In this document: positions 47,950 through 59,803 of the stretch, in pieces | Layout of the letters: each line of letters opens with the position of its first letter | How positions within the stretch are numbered: the first letter of the stretch is position 1 | Assembly: GCF_002999335.1 (NCBI RefSeq) | Contig: NW_020312247.1 | Span: 62,001 to 126,000 of the forward strand | DNA from: Cyclospora cayetanensis | Taxonomy: Eukaryota > Apicomplexa > Conoidasida > Eucoccidiorida > Eimeriidae | Direction: 5' to 3' | Length of the DNA: 64,000 nucleotides | Position numbers and translations under genes: made by a program | The notes under the pieces: model-generated | Told to the model about the DNA's origin: nothing | The model's input: the letters and a program-made list of their open reading frames with translations, nothing else | Database searches by the model: none

Positions 47950-49666
47950 TTACACAAGAGTGCTGCTGAGGCCGGAATAATAAGTAACAACGGGGATGGT
48001 GGGGGATTTCTGCACCTTAGACGCGAAGATTATTACAAGGCTTTGGTGGTCCGCCGTGGTCTAAAGACTTTCTTTATTAATACAAAGAACCCCTGTGAGC
48101 TTCACAGTAGTCCAAAGATTTTGTCACACAAAAAGTAGGAACACGCTTCCTTAGAGTTCTCTGGAGCAACTCGTGATCGAATGTACGCCTTCGCGAACTC
48201 TGCCTGACAGGCAAGGGCCGTTTCGCCGCGGTCGTTGATCCAGCCAGCATCTTAGAAATAGTAGTGAGCCACTTAATGTATTTTATTTTCTTAATTTTTG
48301 TGCCATTCATACTTCAGGTAGTAGCCAGGTTTTAATGATTCCGTGGTGTCGGAGTACACCTAATACCTTCGTTTGCGCACCAGAGGTCACCTGGATAGAG
48401 GAGTGTCCATGGACGTTGTATTTATTGAAATAACGCCTTGACTGCACTCTTCGCTCAACTCTACAGATTTACCACCTGAAAGATCTGCATCTCGGAAATT
48501 TGGTTCCTGCACGAATTTCCACTAAGCATTGACCGAATGCAACACACCGTTCCCAGGCATAAACAGCCTGTCAACAGGTCAAATTCTTTTTATCACGACT
48601 TAAGAGGTCTTTTCCAATTAGTTACTGATATACACTTGAGCAATCCCCACGGCAACTCCATGAGGAGCTTCAGAACCTACTGCACACAACCCCGTAAACC
48701 GGCTTTAGGGCTTCCCGCTTCATCCACGACTAGTTTTTACAATATAACCACAGCATTATTCATTTCTTACTGACTGCTCAGAGCTATTTAGGGTGGCTTA
48801 CTGTAGAGAGAAGTGAGCCTCAGCGAACCAATTGCCCTCAAAGTTCCTAGATGGATCTTTCACACACACGCACACCGATAGATTTTCACTCCAGCCTTGT
48901 GAAGCCCTCACACACCTCAGATTCTGCTTTGTTAACCCGTTATAGCTAGCCTGTGTATGCATATTTATTTGCAGCGCAGTGGGCTACTGAACTTGTACAC
49001 TTCAAGCTGGGAACATTCATGTTGGCATTATCGACTCTCTTGCTAAATACGGCATCCGCGAGCGGCCCGCGAAGCACAAACAACAAATTGTCAACAAGAG
49101 CGTTCTCTAACTCAACAAGAAGTTGAAGGTTAGAGAGCACTGCACGAGAATGATAAGAACAACAACCAACCGTTCAATAAGCAAAAAGTCAGCAATTCAA
49201 AAAGTTGAACATTTCCTGCTAACAAACGATTATTTACATGTACAGTCTGCAGCTACCTATGTGGTGTGAGCTAGTGCATTTAAACAAAACTTGGTTTGCT
49301 TCATCTTGTTTGGTTCCTTCAGATATGATGCTAGCCACAGTCCAGGACAATGAGGGTCTGACTCTCCCTCCATTATGAGATGATTTCGACACACACACAC
49401 AACTACGCATGCATATCATTTATAGTGCTACTAGTGGCTTTGTTGAAAGCGCATGTCTGCACATTGACTGTCGCTTGTTGGAACACTTTTCTTCCCTAAT
49501 CTGATTGAAGGCGTTCTATCCATTACTTGACGTCACACCTGCTACGATTCTGCGTATCTAGAGCCTTCAAGATCTACGGACTGTGTGACTGTCATTTGCG
49601 GCTTCCCAATCAGACAGCACTCCCAGTGAAGCTGCAAATCCCAGTTCTTATGCTAAACCAGAGGTT
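47950..49666. other. Spacer between divergent genes
   Basis: Lies between the starts of the secreted-protein gene (-) and the ankyrin gene (+), so it should hold both promoters.  No supported gene. Confidence 0.5.
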
Positions 49667-52079
49667 ATGCAAGGGGCAACTACGACTGCTCCTGTATCTG
49701 TTCCGGTAACTAGTCGGATGGCTGATGATAGGGCGCCTTCAGGGGATGAATGTGTAGAAAAGAGCTCATGGAGGTATAATTCCACTGACAAACAGTGGCT
49801 GCTGCAGGCAGCAGATGCTGTGTTCGGTCTACCATCAATGTCACCTGATATATGGACAGAAGAACCAGAGGGGGAAAGAAGGCCGCTAATCTTAGTAGCA
49901 CTTGCAGAAGCGATACAGCACGAGGCGAAACTTCGAAATGAGGCGAGAGAGCAGCAACAAGAGGTGGATGACCCACTGCTGTTATCTAAAACGATAATCC
50001 ACCAAAAGTGGAAAAAGAACTTTGATATGGTCCGGTTGCTGTTGGCTCACGGGGCATCTTTAGACAAGCCATCCGAGGCCGGGGTTTTCCCCCTTGAGTA
50101 TTCCATAAAGAAGCACAGCATGCAGGTGCGCAAAAGTAGAGTAGGCGACAAGAAGGCCTAACCACCCAGATATTTACACGCACAAATCAATATTCCTGCA
50201 CGCCGATCTACCGACAGGTCTGCATTGCTCAAGCCGTTTTGCAAGTGCCCAGGCACTACAAGTGACTTTCAGATGAATATTTGCAAAGGCACCTTCCACC
50301 CACCAGACCCTCAGTTTGCACTCATATATATGGTTATGGAAAAATGCTCGTGTACAGCCGTGTAGTGCTGATGGATCTAGTGTTTCATAAGGCCTGCAGT
50401 GGATCCTGCGGTTGACGCTGCATCGACGACCCCTAGCTTATTGCACGAGTCTTTGCTCAATGAAAACGAAGGGTGAGGAAATTTATTTTAACACACTTAT
50501 CTTGGAAATGAGCTTATCATTCCAATGAGTGTTCGTTGATACACTGTCTGCAGGCGACCACTCTATTGTTATCTGCATCACAATGCTACACCAATGACCA
50601 CCAGTGGTTGTTTCCACTGCCCCACGAGCTAACGCCACTGCATCTTGCCTCAGCAGATAATGATCTTAGCCTAGCCAGTTTGCTCTTAAATGGGCAACCC
50701 GATGGTCTATCAACAATAAACGCTCGTTGTCGAAAATGCAGCTCTACTGCAGTCGCCTTCACGTATCTGCCCGAGGCCCCCAGCGGACTACTTCCAGAGC
50801 GCGCAGTTCGAGTCCAGCTGCCCCTCTGCCGGAACTGCCTGGTCAACGCACGAGACGCTCATGGCTGCACCTCAGCGTTCTACAGTGGGAGCCGCCGTAT
50901 GCTCAGGCTGCTGCTAGACAGTGGCACTAACCTTGATGCGCGTTGCCGCTCGGGCGACACTCTTCTTCACGCTCTTGTTTACAACGCTTTCCGCAATGTA
51001 GATCCACCTGCAACAAGCTTGTGGGATGCTTCCAAGAAGCTGGAGGAGCCACGATATGCAGCACCTATCACATGCAACTGCACAGAATGCAGTGGAATTC
51101 GCGGCTCCAGTGCGGCTGCCCTGTGCCGCATTGGACTACTTCTTGAACGCATTCAGCTGCGCGCATCTAACAACGGTGATACCGTGCTCAAGAATTCGAC
51201 CGAGGTCCAAGCCTTCGTAAATAGGCATAACAAAGCAGGCTGGACAGCACTTCACATCGCGGCAGCAAGAGGATATTCAGACGTCTGTAGAGTGAGAAAC
51301 GATTGTGCTTGAAAGCGTATTCTCGCTCAAAATAGTTGTTGAAAGGGGTCCATTCTGTAATCATAGTCACGCAGCGAGCAGTGCGCAGCCCCTTTGCATC
51401 TTTTAGCAACCCCGGAGTATTGGTTCTTCTGCGTACCACATGCGATATCCTCTATCTCGACAAAAAATGAAATCTCATTTGATTCGGGCAGCCGGACTCC
51501 CCAACAAGCCTTTTTCGGATATTCCAGACTCTTAACAGTAAAGTCCCCACAGGGTTACTTTGTTCCAATTGCAAGTGGGTCTTATTTTTCGGTAGTGCAG
51601 TGCGCCTCGGCCTCCGGTTTGCAGGTGTTGCTGGAACTTGGAGCTGATGCAAGCCTTCGTACGATGAAGCGCAAGCTAACGCCTAAGGACCTTGCCTTAC
51701 TCAGAAACCACCATGAAACGGCAAGGTGATCACCGCTTGGAGTTGTGGGCAGTGGTACGAGGATCCGTATGGGTCTATACTTGGACCCTCTCCACAAGCG
51801 GTATGCTGTATGTGCGGTCACGCTGGTCCATTTCTACATTTTTTTTTACTCAGGATACTGCGTGACAGTGAACGCCTTCGTGCATCGTCCCCTTCCTTTC
51901 GAATCCTGCAACAGCTTTTGAGCAAGCTGCAGCAGAGCAATGAAAGCCATCCTCTTCTACATGTACTTGCGATTTCTTGGTTGGGGCTGATATGCTTCCA
52001 CTGGCGAGGAGTTATTGCAACCCTCCGAGTCTACTTTCCTAGCGTATTCGGCCCCTTCACACAGCGAAATGTTTATTGA
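49667..52079 (+). CDS. Ankyrin-repeat protein with hydrophobic C-terminus
   Basis: Four phase-consistent exons: 49667-50125, 50554-51291, 51601-51725, 51854-52079; 515 aa. Ankyrin motifs: NFDMVRLLLAHGASLDKP at the end of exon 1; ELTPLHLASADNDLSLASLL, MLRLLLDSGTNLDARCRSGD then TLLHALVYNAF, and AGWTALHIAAARGYSDVC in exon 2; and ASGLQVLLELGADASL in exon 3. One repeat is broken by a Cys-rich insert (CNCTECSGIRG, also CRKCSS) of unknown meaning. The last exon encodes a helix (RILQQLLSKLQQ) and a hydrophobic stretch (LLHVLAISWLGLICF) that could be one membrane span near the C-terminus. No DHHC, kinase or other catalytic motif follows. The likely role is protein binding; the partner is unknown. A second in-frame ATG lies at 49718. 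Confidence 0.8.
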
Positions 52080-52262
52080 TCCTATCCATCACTCTGTACG
52101 GCGACAGCTTTAGGAGGCAGTCATTGGCTTAATTGAAGCAGCCAGAAACGGGCACCCGCAGAGGAAACCAAGCACCATGCACCGGTGCTCCCAAAAAACG
52201 GCCTCTAAAAACCGTTTATCTTTTTGCTATTATGTTGCACAGCTAGAAGATAAACGCGAGTC

Positions 52263-53350
52263 TTAACTTGTATGCTCGCCTTTCATTGCAACGTAAAGAT
52301 TGCGGTTTGTGCCCGACGGGCCCTCTGCCTGCGTATTGGGTGATGTGGGAACCATGGGGTAGCCGCATTGCGAGTGCGCTAGCTGCGCATACGTATTTTG
52401 CTGGTGCTGCTCCGTGGTCACTGAGAATGAGGAGAGTGCACTTGATTTCTTTCTGAGAATGAAGGGGGGGACGGGATTATTGCGGTGTCGCATCCGGTGG
52501 TAAGCTTGGGTAAGCTGTTTTGGGTCTAGTGTCTGCTCAGGATCGTCCTGCTGCTCCCACCCAGAGCCGTTGGTGATGCCCTTAGCGCCTTCTGCGTCTG
52601 CTGTAGGCGGATGTGGTTGCGGCTCACCTGTCTGTACGGGGTCATCCGGCGAACTGGGAGTACGTAACCGCCGTTCTAACATCAGCTGCTGCCGCCGCTG
52701 CTGTGCAGGAGACTCTTCGAAAGGGTCATGCGCTGATGCATCGCATGCAGCGCTGATGCTATTCCTCATGGTGCCTGGACTGCCACCTCGCGCGTTTCCA
52801 TACATGTCCGCCGCTTTCCCGATTCCGTTGAAAGGCCGATTGGCTGCTGCTGTCTCGTGCGGTTCCGCATTTCTCTGATTGGCATCTCTCTCGGGTGTGC
52901 TAAAACGAGTCGCAGTGCTGAGAGCGGTCTGTTGAATAGAAAGTTCTTCGGCTTCAAGCCGCCCATCATCAAGTGCTGCAGCCCTGTATCGCTGCGTGGG
53001 CAGCAGCAGTCGAATCCCCGGCGGTGCCGGCAGTTGATCGGGGTTGAAGTCGCAGCTGAAGACTGTAGATATGGCGACATGAACAGACATGAGGGCGAGC
53101 AGTATTTGAATGCTTGTATGTAGGTAGATAGGGCCTTCAGGTCACAAGCAGCCTCAGCACGCCGTAAGAAAAGGGACGCAAGGGCTGCCGTGCGTGGCAT
53201 AGGGGGAGGCGCACCGCGCATGTAGAGCAGCTCGAGAGCAGAATCCACTACTTGAATTTGGCGGCAGCTCCTGGCGGTGGGGGGAAGGCCTCCTGCACAC
53301 GCATCTAGGGGTACGACGCAGCGGCATCGCCTCAAGGAGTCCACAGCCAT
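52263..53350 (-). CDS. Hypothetical protein with disordered C-terminus
   Basis: Two exons, 53350-53146 and 53062-52263, agree in phase and give 334 aa. I do not recognise the family. Exon 1 and the start of exon 2 contain a helical segment (IQVVDSALELLYMRG, ALASLFLRRAEAA) followed by FSCDFNPDQLPAPPGIRLLL. The rest is Gln/Pro/Ser/Asn-rich and probably disordered, with short charged helices (AQQRRQQLMLERRLR). No signal peptide or membrane span. An open - strand frame at about 53516-53360 (PFVNGVLQEPLMVPRMPDF) ending near a GTAGGA donor could be a 5' exon, but I could not find a phase-consistent link, so I start at ATG 53350. Confidence 0.5.
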
Positions 53351-54237
53351 TAGATCCTACGTGGGAGGCTGAAAGGCCAACTGCATCGAACCCTTCTTGC
53401 ATAAAGCTGCCGCGCTTACGGATGCTACAGATCTTGTAAAAGTCGGGCATGCGAGGAACCATCAAAGGCTCTTGTAATACCCCATTCACGAAGGGGACTA
53501 CACGCATGGCAGGCATCGATGAGGCCTCTGCGCAACCCCCAGCGCTCTCGCTCGTGCACTTCAACGTAACTCTGTGGCAGTCACACAGACTCGGGACGGC
53601 TCGTCCGTCTTGTGTGCCTTCAGGGGTGAAAGCCGGGATCTGTCAATACACTCGAGCATTGCAGCCTTTCAGCCTCACCTGAAGAAAGGGGGGTCCCTGA
53701 AGAGCGCAAACACACGCACAGAGGCGGCTGCAGCAGTTAATTCGCCGTCGACGATAGCGACTAAGCAGAGATGCCAAAAGACACGCATGCAGGCAGGAAG
53801 GCGTGCGGGAGACTGTCATGTTTCAGCATCTATTCAGCAGGCGGCCCTACATGGGTTCGGCGCTGGCCGACTCGAGGCTATCCCTCTTAAAGAACGAGAC
53901 AAAATGATTGCAAGAAAAGCCAGCAGAGGTTGCAGCCGATGGCGCATGGCTGGGGATCCGCATCCCCATGCCCAGATCCACTCGTTGTATTCGATCATAT
54001 TTGCCTCGAGGCACGATCCAGTAGCGGGCGCTCAGCAACATTGCGTATTCGGGGGGGCTTTCCTGCAAAGAGCCGTGGAAGACGCAGCGAAGAACACAGG
54101 GGACGAAGCCACAGAACCATTCGCCAGCGAGAAAGAGAAACCGCATGCGCTGATCTCACAAGGGAGCAGGCGGAAAAGACTGCCCCTTAGGAGGCCTTTC
54201 TCGCAGCAGCAGCCTCCCATGTCTAGCCTGGAGGCCT
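53351..54237. other. Spacer between two minus-strand genes
   Basis: May include a 5' exon of the 52263-53350 gene (see that entry). A 326-codon + strand frame (53574-54554) crosses it and runs over the last exons of the neighbouring minus-strand gene; I treat it as a chance opening. Confidence 0.4.
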
Positions 54238-57200
54238 CTAGCGCCTCCAAGCTAAGTGGAGTTGGCTGTGTGTTCTTGGCGAATTATCTTTCGAGAGCAC
54301 AAAGTAGTATGCAAGAATTGCAAATACTTGGCCCTCGCCTACCCTGTGGCTGTCGAACGGCCGGTGCTGCTTCCACACACACACATACAGATACAGATAG
54401 ACACATACATACCCGTATCCCCATACCCCTATACCCATACATAAACATACATGCGCACACACACACATACACAATGGAGCACCAAAAAGGATACAGGATA
54501 CAACGGCCTCGACGCGAATGGAAAGACCATCTCCACAAAAAGGCAGTTCCTTGAAATAACGGTGCTGTGGGTTCTGGGGAGAAAAAACAACAAGGCGGCA
54601 TACGGGGTTGTGTCTGAAGCTCCTGTTCTGACTGCAGGCCCCTTCGTCTTCAGGCATCGCTCGCGTGCAGACCAATGGATCGTAAATGGAAGTCAGCTGC
54701 TGATTGGAATCTTGTGGGTGATAGAACCTCCTGCCCCTGCCTTCACGACTGTTGAGGGCTATTATTCGCGATCCAGTGCTAGTAAGTGCAGGCAGTCGAA
54801 GCACGACGTCGAGCGTGAAATGATCGTTCCGTCCGGCAGGCAGGTAGCCGTGCAGACCTGAACCACACAGAAGGTTTGTCTATACCCTTGCGCAGGTGCA
54901 CACGAACCTCGAAGACATGTGGTCAGCTCGACGCTACTGTCTGAGCTGGACAGCTATCCTGGCAATGGAACCGAGCCAAATTGACAGACAGACAGACACA
55001 CACACACAGAGCGAGCGAGGGAAAGAGAGAGAAAGAATGAGAGAAAGAAAGAGAGAAAGAGATAGACAATGTCACTGCTACCTTTATGATGCAATGTGCA
55101 CCTGGGGAGGCTTTGCAGAACTTGTACATACAGACGACACACGGAGACTTTAGACGCTTTGGGCAGCAGCAACACATAGCAAGGGTTGCTTCGGACTGCC
55201 TCGTCTTTGGGCCTGTACGTACAGCCGCTTTTGTTGACATCGATAGGTGGCTCGAACACGAAAGGCGTTGGAGGCAACAGGTAGCGAAAGACTGCATGGC
55301 GAGAGTCGCCACTTCCGTCTTGTACGTCTGCGCGCATACAGGATCTGCTCTGGTCTCAAGACAGCAGTCCATTGCTGATTCCTCGCATGCAAGCCCTCGC
55401 ATGCCGTGCCCCCCCTTCTAGCCCCTTCGCATCGTTACCAGGTTGCACGCACCGTCTTTTATTTCCTTGGAAACTCGGGGGAAGTCGCCACGCCTGATCA
55501 CCGTGTGCGCGGATCTATCCTCGCAGTACAGCTGCAGCAGCGTCTGCAGAGCGAGCAAATCACCCACCCCACACACTCTAACAAAAGGCACTTAGTGCTG
55601 AGCCAGGCTAGCAGCTGTAAGGGCAGCTGCATACGACAAATGTGCTGGCACGGCGTCTGCATGACGGAGCCTTACACAGGGGTTAGTGCCGGGATTTTGC
55701 GTCGCAATAATGCGCTGAGAGAGAGCAAGACAGACGCAAACACAAGGAATGCGTGGTGAACAATACTGTCACGACAAGACTCTCTTTCGAAAGTGTGTGC
55801 GCTCCCTCAGCATTGCCATCCGCGCATACTTCATGGGCAGCAGTTGCAGGCCCTGCTTCCTGCTTGACACGCATGTGGCGCTGTGTTGCTCCTTCGCCGT
55901 CTTGCGAGGTGGCGATATACTCCTGGTGCAAAAGCCGTTTGTCTTGCAGCAGCACCGCATGCTCGGGATGCTGCAGACACGCTTCCTCGCCGCTTACCAG
56001 CTGCGGCACACATGCGAGGGTGGCAGCGTTGGCATCTGTCTACGGCAAAAGAAGCATGCATGAAGCATGCATAGCCTGTCGCCATGGACGCAAAGGCCCC
56101 CCCCGCTCCGCCAAGAGAGAACAGCGCGTGCGCACCTGGGAAGCCCCAGACGTCATTTCGGTTGGACCGGTTTGCTGCAAGCGCTGCATGCAAGCGTGCA
56201 GCTCCTTGATTTGCTGCTGAAGACGCCTTGCTTGCTGGCGGCTCTGCTCCAGCTGCTTTCTTGTGTCGGAGAGCTGCAGCTGGACTGCATGCACGGCTCT
56301 GGGCCCATGAGACAAGGAGGGGGCAAGCCGCGCGAGCAAAGACACCCAGATACGCACAAACATACATACAGACACATGCACACACACGAGACAGAAACAC
56401 ACACAAACACGCAGCCACACACAGACAGCAGAACAAGCCAGTTGAGCTTGTTGAGCAGCGGCTCGCGCGCATGGGGTGAAAACGAAGCCCCGTCAACACC
56501 GGCAGCACAGATTCTCGCTGGAGAACGAGGGGAGGGGGAGGAAAGGGGCATGCTGGTACCATGAAACTATGTAGATATATATATATATACTATGTAGAAA
56601 GACCTGCCCTTGAGCACCCTTTGCAGCACTTTGCTTTTAGTAGGAGCATGGGTTTGGCATGTTTGCAACGGCTCATACGAAAGACACCCTTTAAGGCACA
56701 GATGCGCTCAACCCTACCCCCGTCCCCCCCGCGAAACACCGCTTTCCTTACGCACCGCGTTGCACCAATGTCGACAAGCCGCCGGAGTTGAGGCCAATGC
56801 TCTAAGGCTCGCTCAAAGAGAGGCTTCCCAAGAAGGCGGTCCGCCTCCTCAGCACTGGAAATCTCTCGCAACTGACTGTTCAGCTCCGGTTGAAGTCGCC
56901 TCTTAACATCCCTATCCCACGTTCCTGGTCGAACCCCGGCGTAATCAGCAATCAAAGACAAAGTCTTGTTGATCGCCGTCGATACATTGCCCCCCTCAAG
57001 GCCTGAACGTTCAAAGCACGCCAACACCTAAAAGACAGAGCTGCACGACGGCAGCCTGCCAACAGAAACTCAAGCTCACAGAAGGCACACAAAACCACTC
57101 ACGTGCAGACGTTCTTTTGCCCACTCAGATGTATATATTCAACTATATATATATAGCGTCGCAGAGGCACCTTTGGAAGTGTCTCAGCTCTCTCTCCAGT

Positions 57201-58537
57201 TCCCCACACAGCTGTAAAAACTAGACCGTTTCTTCTTTTATATATTCGCACATGTATGTATGTATATATACCTATGTATACATATACATACATACGTGTG
57301 TATATACGTATATGTACATATACCTACAAGGTGAATACATATGCATATATCTGCTTGTATGCATTATATATATATATATATATGTACATGTACGTGCGAA
57401 AATACGCTTCTTTTGCCGCGCAGCCATCACGGCAGAGCGATCACCTTCGGCACTCACCAGCAAAGTACTTGACGCGATCAACGCAGTCGTCGAATTCTCC
57501 CATCTGCGAAAGCGACAGAATCCCAGACAGCATGTGCATGCGCAGTACACCCAACAGCAGCCCCACCTTCCTCATGCTGCCGGGAGACGGTGTCGAACAA
57601 AAAGTGGATTACGTCTTTCGCTTGTAGCAGCGACCCCATCTCTGCGAGCAGGTTCTTATAACGCCAAAGAACGCACCCTCGTGCGGAATGCAAAGTACCG
57701 CAAATATTTTCCTCCGGTTTCCCTGCGTTTGTTTCTGAAGCACAAGGCTTTTTGTTCGCTCGTCATGTATCTCTCGGCCTCAGAAAAGCCTTGCAATTTG
57801 CGTCGGCTGGCTCGAAGCCGTTCCTCCCGCCACATTTCATGACGCTCGTACTGCTCCAATCGCAAATAGCGGGTGTCTATGAAGTAGGCCAGCTGCTGCC
57901 CCCACGCATTCAGGTGTACCGACACCCGGGTCTTGACCGCCTCCGACAACTTGTAGATCGCCTTCCACAGCTCGCACTCCTCGGCTGTCTGCATGCGCAC
58001 CAAACATGCGGAAAGACAAGCCACCCCGCAACGCAGCCCTCACCAACATCGCAGTGTCTGAGTGGCGTGCAAAGACGCTGTAGCATGCAAAAGATGTGTC
58101 ATCCTCGACACGACACCCCCATGGAAAATGCAGGTGGTCTGAACAGCGTTGAGTGTGCCTAGGACTTGCGACAGCCCACGGAATGCAGCAAAATACACAA
58201 CACACGCAGTTTCACGTACAGGAAAACGAGCGCGAAAGCACGGCTGCTTACACGCAACAGCCGCCCCAAGACGCATGCACACGCACAGACACACACGCAG
58301 ACAGACACGCACCTCATTTTGCATGGGATCGTCGATCCCTGAGTCACCGCACTGAGCTGCCCTCATACTTGCCGCAGCCCGACGATCGCGCAGATCCTCA
58401 ATCTTGCGGAGGAGGCATCGCCGCTTCGCAAGATGACGCTCTAAAGCCTGCACGTCAACAGCCTTCCTTTCGGCTTCAATAGCCGATAAGGCCACGTGCG
58501 CACCCTCAACCGCACGAAAAAAACGTGATATCCACAT
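54238..58537 (-). CDS. Hypothetical multi-exon helical/coiled-coil protein
   Basis: Exons I can support: 58537-58313 (ATG start; helical, LERHLAKRRCLLRKIEDLRD), 58103-58044, 57988 to about 57661, 57027-56756, 56298-56136 (coiled coil, KQLEQSRQQARRLQQQIKEL), 56000-55830, 55543-55453, 55327 to about 55102, 54857-54502 and 54366-54238 (stop TAG). Consecutive pairs mostly agree in phase. The exceptions are 57660-57440, where two frames compete, and the 3' end of the 55.3-55.1 kb exon. The long helical segment at 58.0-57.7 kb (ELWKAIYKLSEAVKTRV, then AWGQQL) recalls the BAR-type helices of sorting nexins, but no PX domain is seen, so that is only a suggestion. The C-terminal exons read like a folded domain (HFTLDVVLRLPALTSTGSRI, RFYHPQDSNQQLTSIYDP). 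An open frame at about 59150-59040 (ASLNRDNWLGEFLEAVHQCL) could be an upstream exon. Confidence 0.5.
54372..54476 (+). repeat. CACATA microsatellite in the last intron of the 54-58.5 kb gene
   Basis: ACACACACAT, ACAGATAGACACATACATAC and CCATACCCCTATACCC-type units. They lie between exons 54857-54502 and 54366-54238. Confidence 0.8.
55005..55070 (+). repeat. GAGAAA-type purine tract
   Basis: A nearly pure purine run built of GAAAGAGAGA units directly after an ACACAC run, probably in an intron of the minus-strand gene. Confidence 0.7.
56335..56430 (+). repeat. ACACA/GACACA microsatellite
   Basis: Irregular CACACA and CAGACACA repeats just upstream (in the minus-strand sense) of the acceptor of the 56298-56136 exon. 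Confidence 0.7.
57240..57395 (+). repeat. TATG/TA microsatellite
   Basis: ATGTATGTATATATACC, ATACATATACATACATACG and a (TA)n run at about 57364-57383. It lies in the intron between the 57.4 and 57.0 kb exons. Confidence 0.85.
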
Positions 58538-58837
58538 GGTGGGAGTCGTCTCAGATCTGCAGAAGACAGCGTTTCAATTGGAGCGATAACTAACGAACAA
58601 TGCCGCTGATATCTGCAGCTAGAGGCGTTGCACGAGCTGCTTTCATTTGTACTACAGTGCCTTCTAGACCACAAACCAGCGTGCCCCTCTTCTTTCGTGC
58701 CTTTCACAGCAAACCAACCAAACTTTTAGTAAGGGCCAGCCTGCAGCTTGGCTCGCCCGTGAGCGCAACTTATCTACGCGCATATGCTTTTCGGCACCGT
58801 AAGTGTGCCTTTGGTCGTATTTATGTACATAATTATC

Positions 58838-58982
58838 GGAATGTATTGATCATATACCTCTATGTGCCTGTATATACGTATATATATATATATCTGCCGA
58901 TATATGCATGCGTATATCGGCATTCTATGTGTCTATATATGTATATCTATATATATATATGTATATATATATTTGTGTGTCT
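58838..58982 (+). repeat. TA-rich microsatellite
   Basis: TATATACGTATATATATATATA and related TATATGTATATC units. Confidence 0.8.
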
Positions 58983-59399
58983 GGCTGTTTGTGCTAAAAG
59001 GAGGAGGAAGGATATTAACGTCGCTCTCTGTGCATCGCACTCGCTTTCAACTTCTTCAAGACATTGATGGACCGCCTCGAGGAACTCGCCCAGCCAGTTG
59101 TCTCTATTGAGAGACGCAGGAATGAGGCTAAACCCCAGACAGTTGTTGCAGCAAACAGAGAAGACAGCGTGCAGCAATAGGGGGAAATTGCACATCAGTA
59201 AGTGAACTTGCCGCCGCCTTTCGGCTTCTGTGTCTGCTGTTAGAGTCCATCGAAGCACCGGCAGCTCCAGCAGCCATCCAACCCAACTGCAGCAGCAGGC
59301 AGAAAAGAACGCAAAAAGCAGCACAGCAAAAGCGCATAGCCTGAGGGCCCCAAACCTCTACAAAAACGTTCCCAAGCATATGCAATGGAGGGCACCTGC

Positions 59400-59610
59400 A
59401 TGTATTGATATATATACATATACATGCATATATATTTACATACATATACATTTACATACACATGCATATACATACATATATATATATATATGTATATATA
59501 TTTACATATATATGTATGTATATATATCTACATATATATATTTACAGATATATATTTACAGATATATATTTACCTATATAGATTTATAGCCATATATTTA
59601 CATATAATAT
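59400..59610 (+). repeat. ATACATATA microsatellite
   Basis: About 200 bases of ATATACATA, CATATATTTACA and GATATATATTTAC units; no reading frame of interest. Confidence 0.85.
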
Positions 59611-59803
59611 ATACAAGAAAAGGGCCTGTACTTTTTGGCTGGTTGATCCTTTGAAGCACGTGACAATTGAGCCTAAAAGCGTTCTTGCGTGACAGTACGT
59701 TTTAAAGAAAAAACACTTGTAAGAGGGGGTTTAGAGCAAGCCTCTTTCGTTCTGCCGATAACAAGTCTTTGCATCCAATCCCCTTGTGCCGTGCATGCAT
59801 GCC

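Larger units (their letters stand above)
58538..59803. other. Spacer or 5' region of the 54-58.5 kb gene
   Basis: Contains two TA-rich microsatellite blocks and one helical open frame on the - strand at about 59150-59040 (NRDNWLGEFLEAVHQCLEEV). The frame may be an exon of the downstream gene; there is no decisive splice link. Confidence 0.4.

Noticed and set aside
53574..54554. 326-codon + strand ORF
   Set aside because: It starts without a convincing ATG context and runs into a CACATA microsatellite read as His/Thr/Ile repeats. It also overlaps phase-consistent minus-strand exons (54857-54502, 54366-54238).
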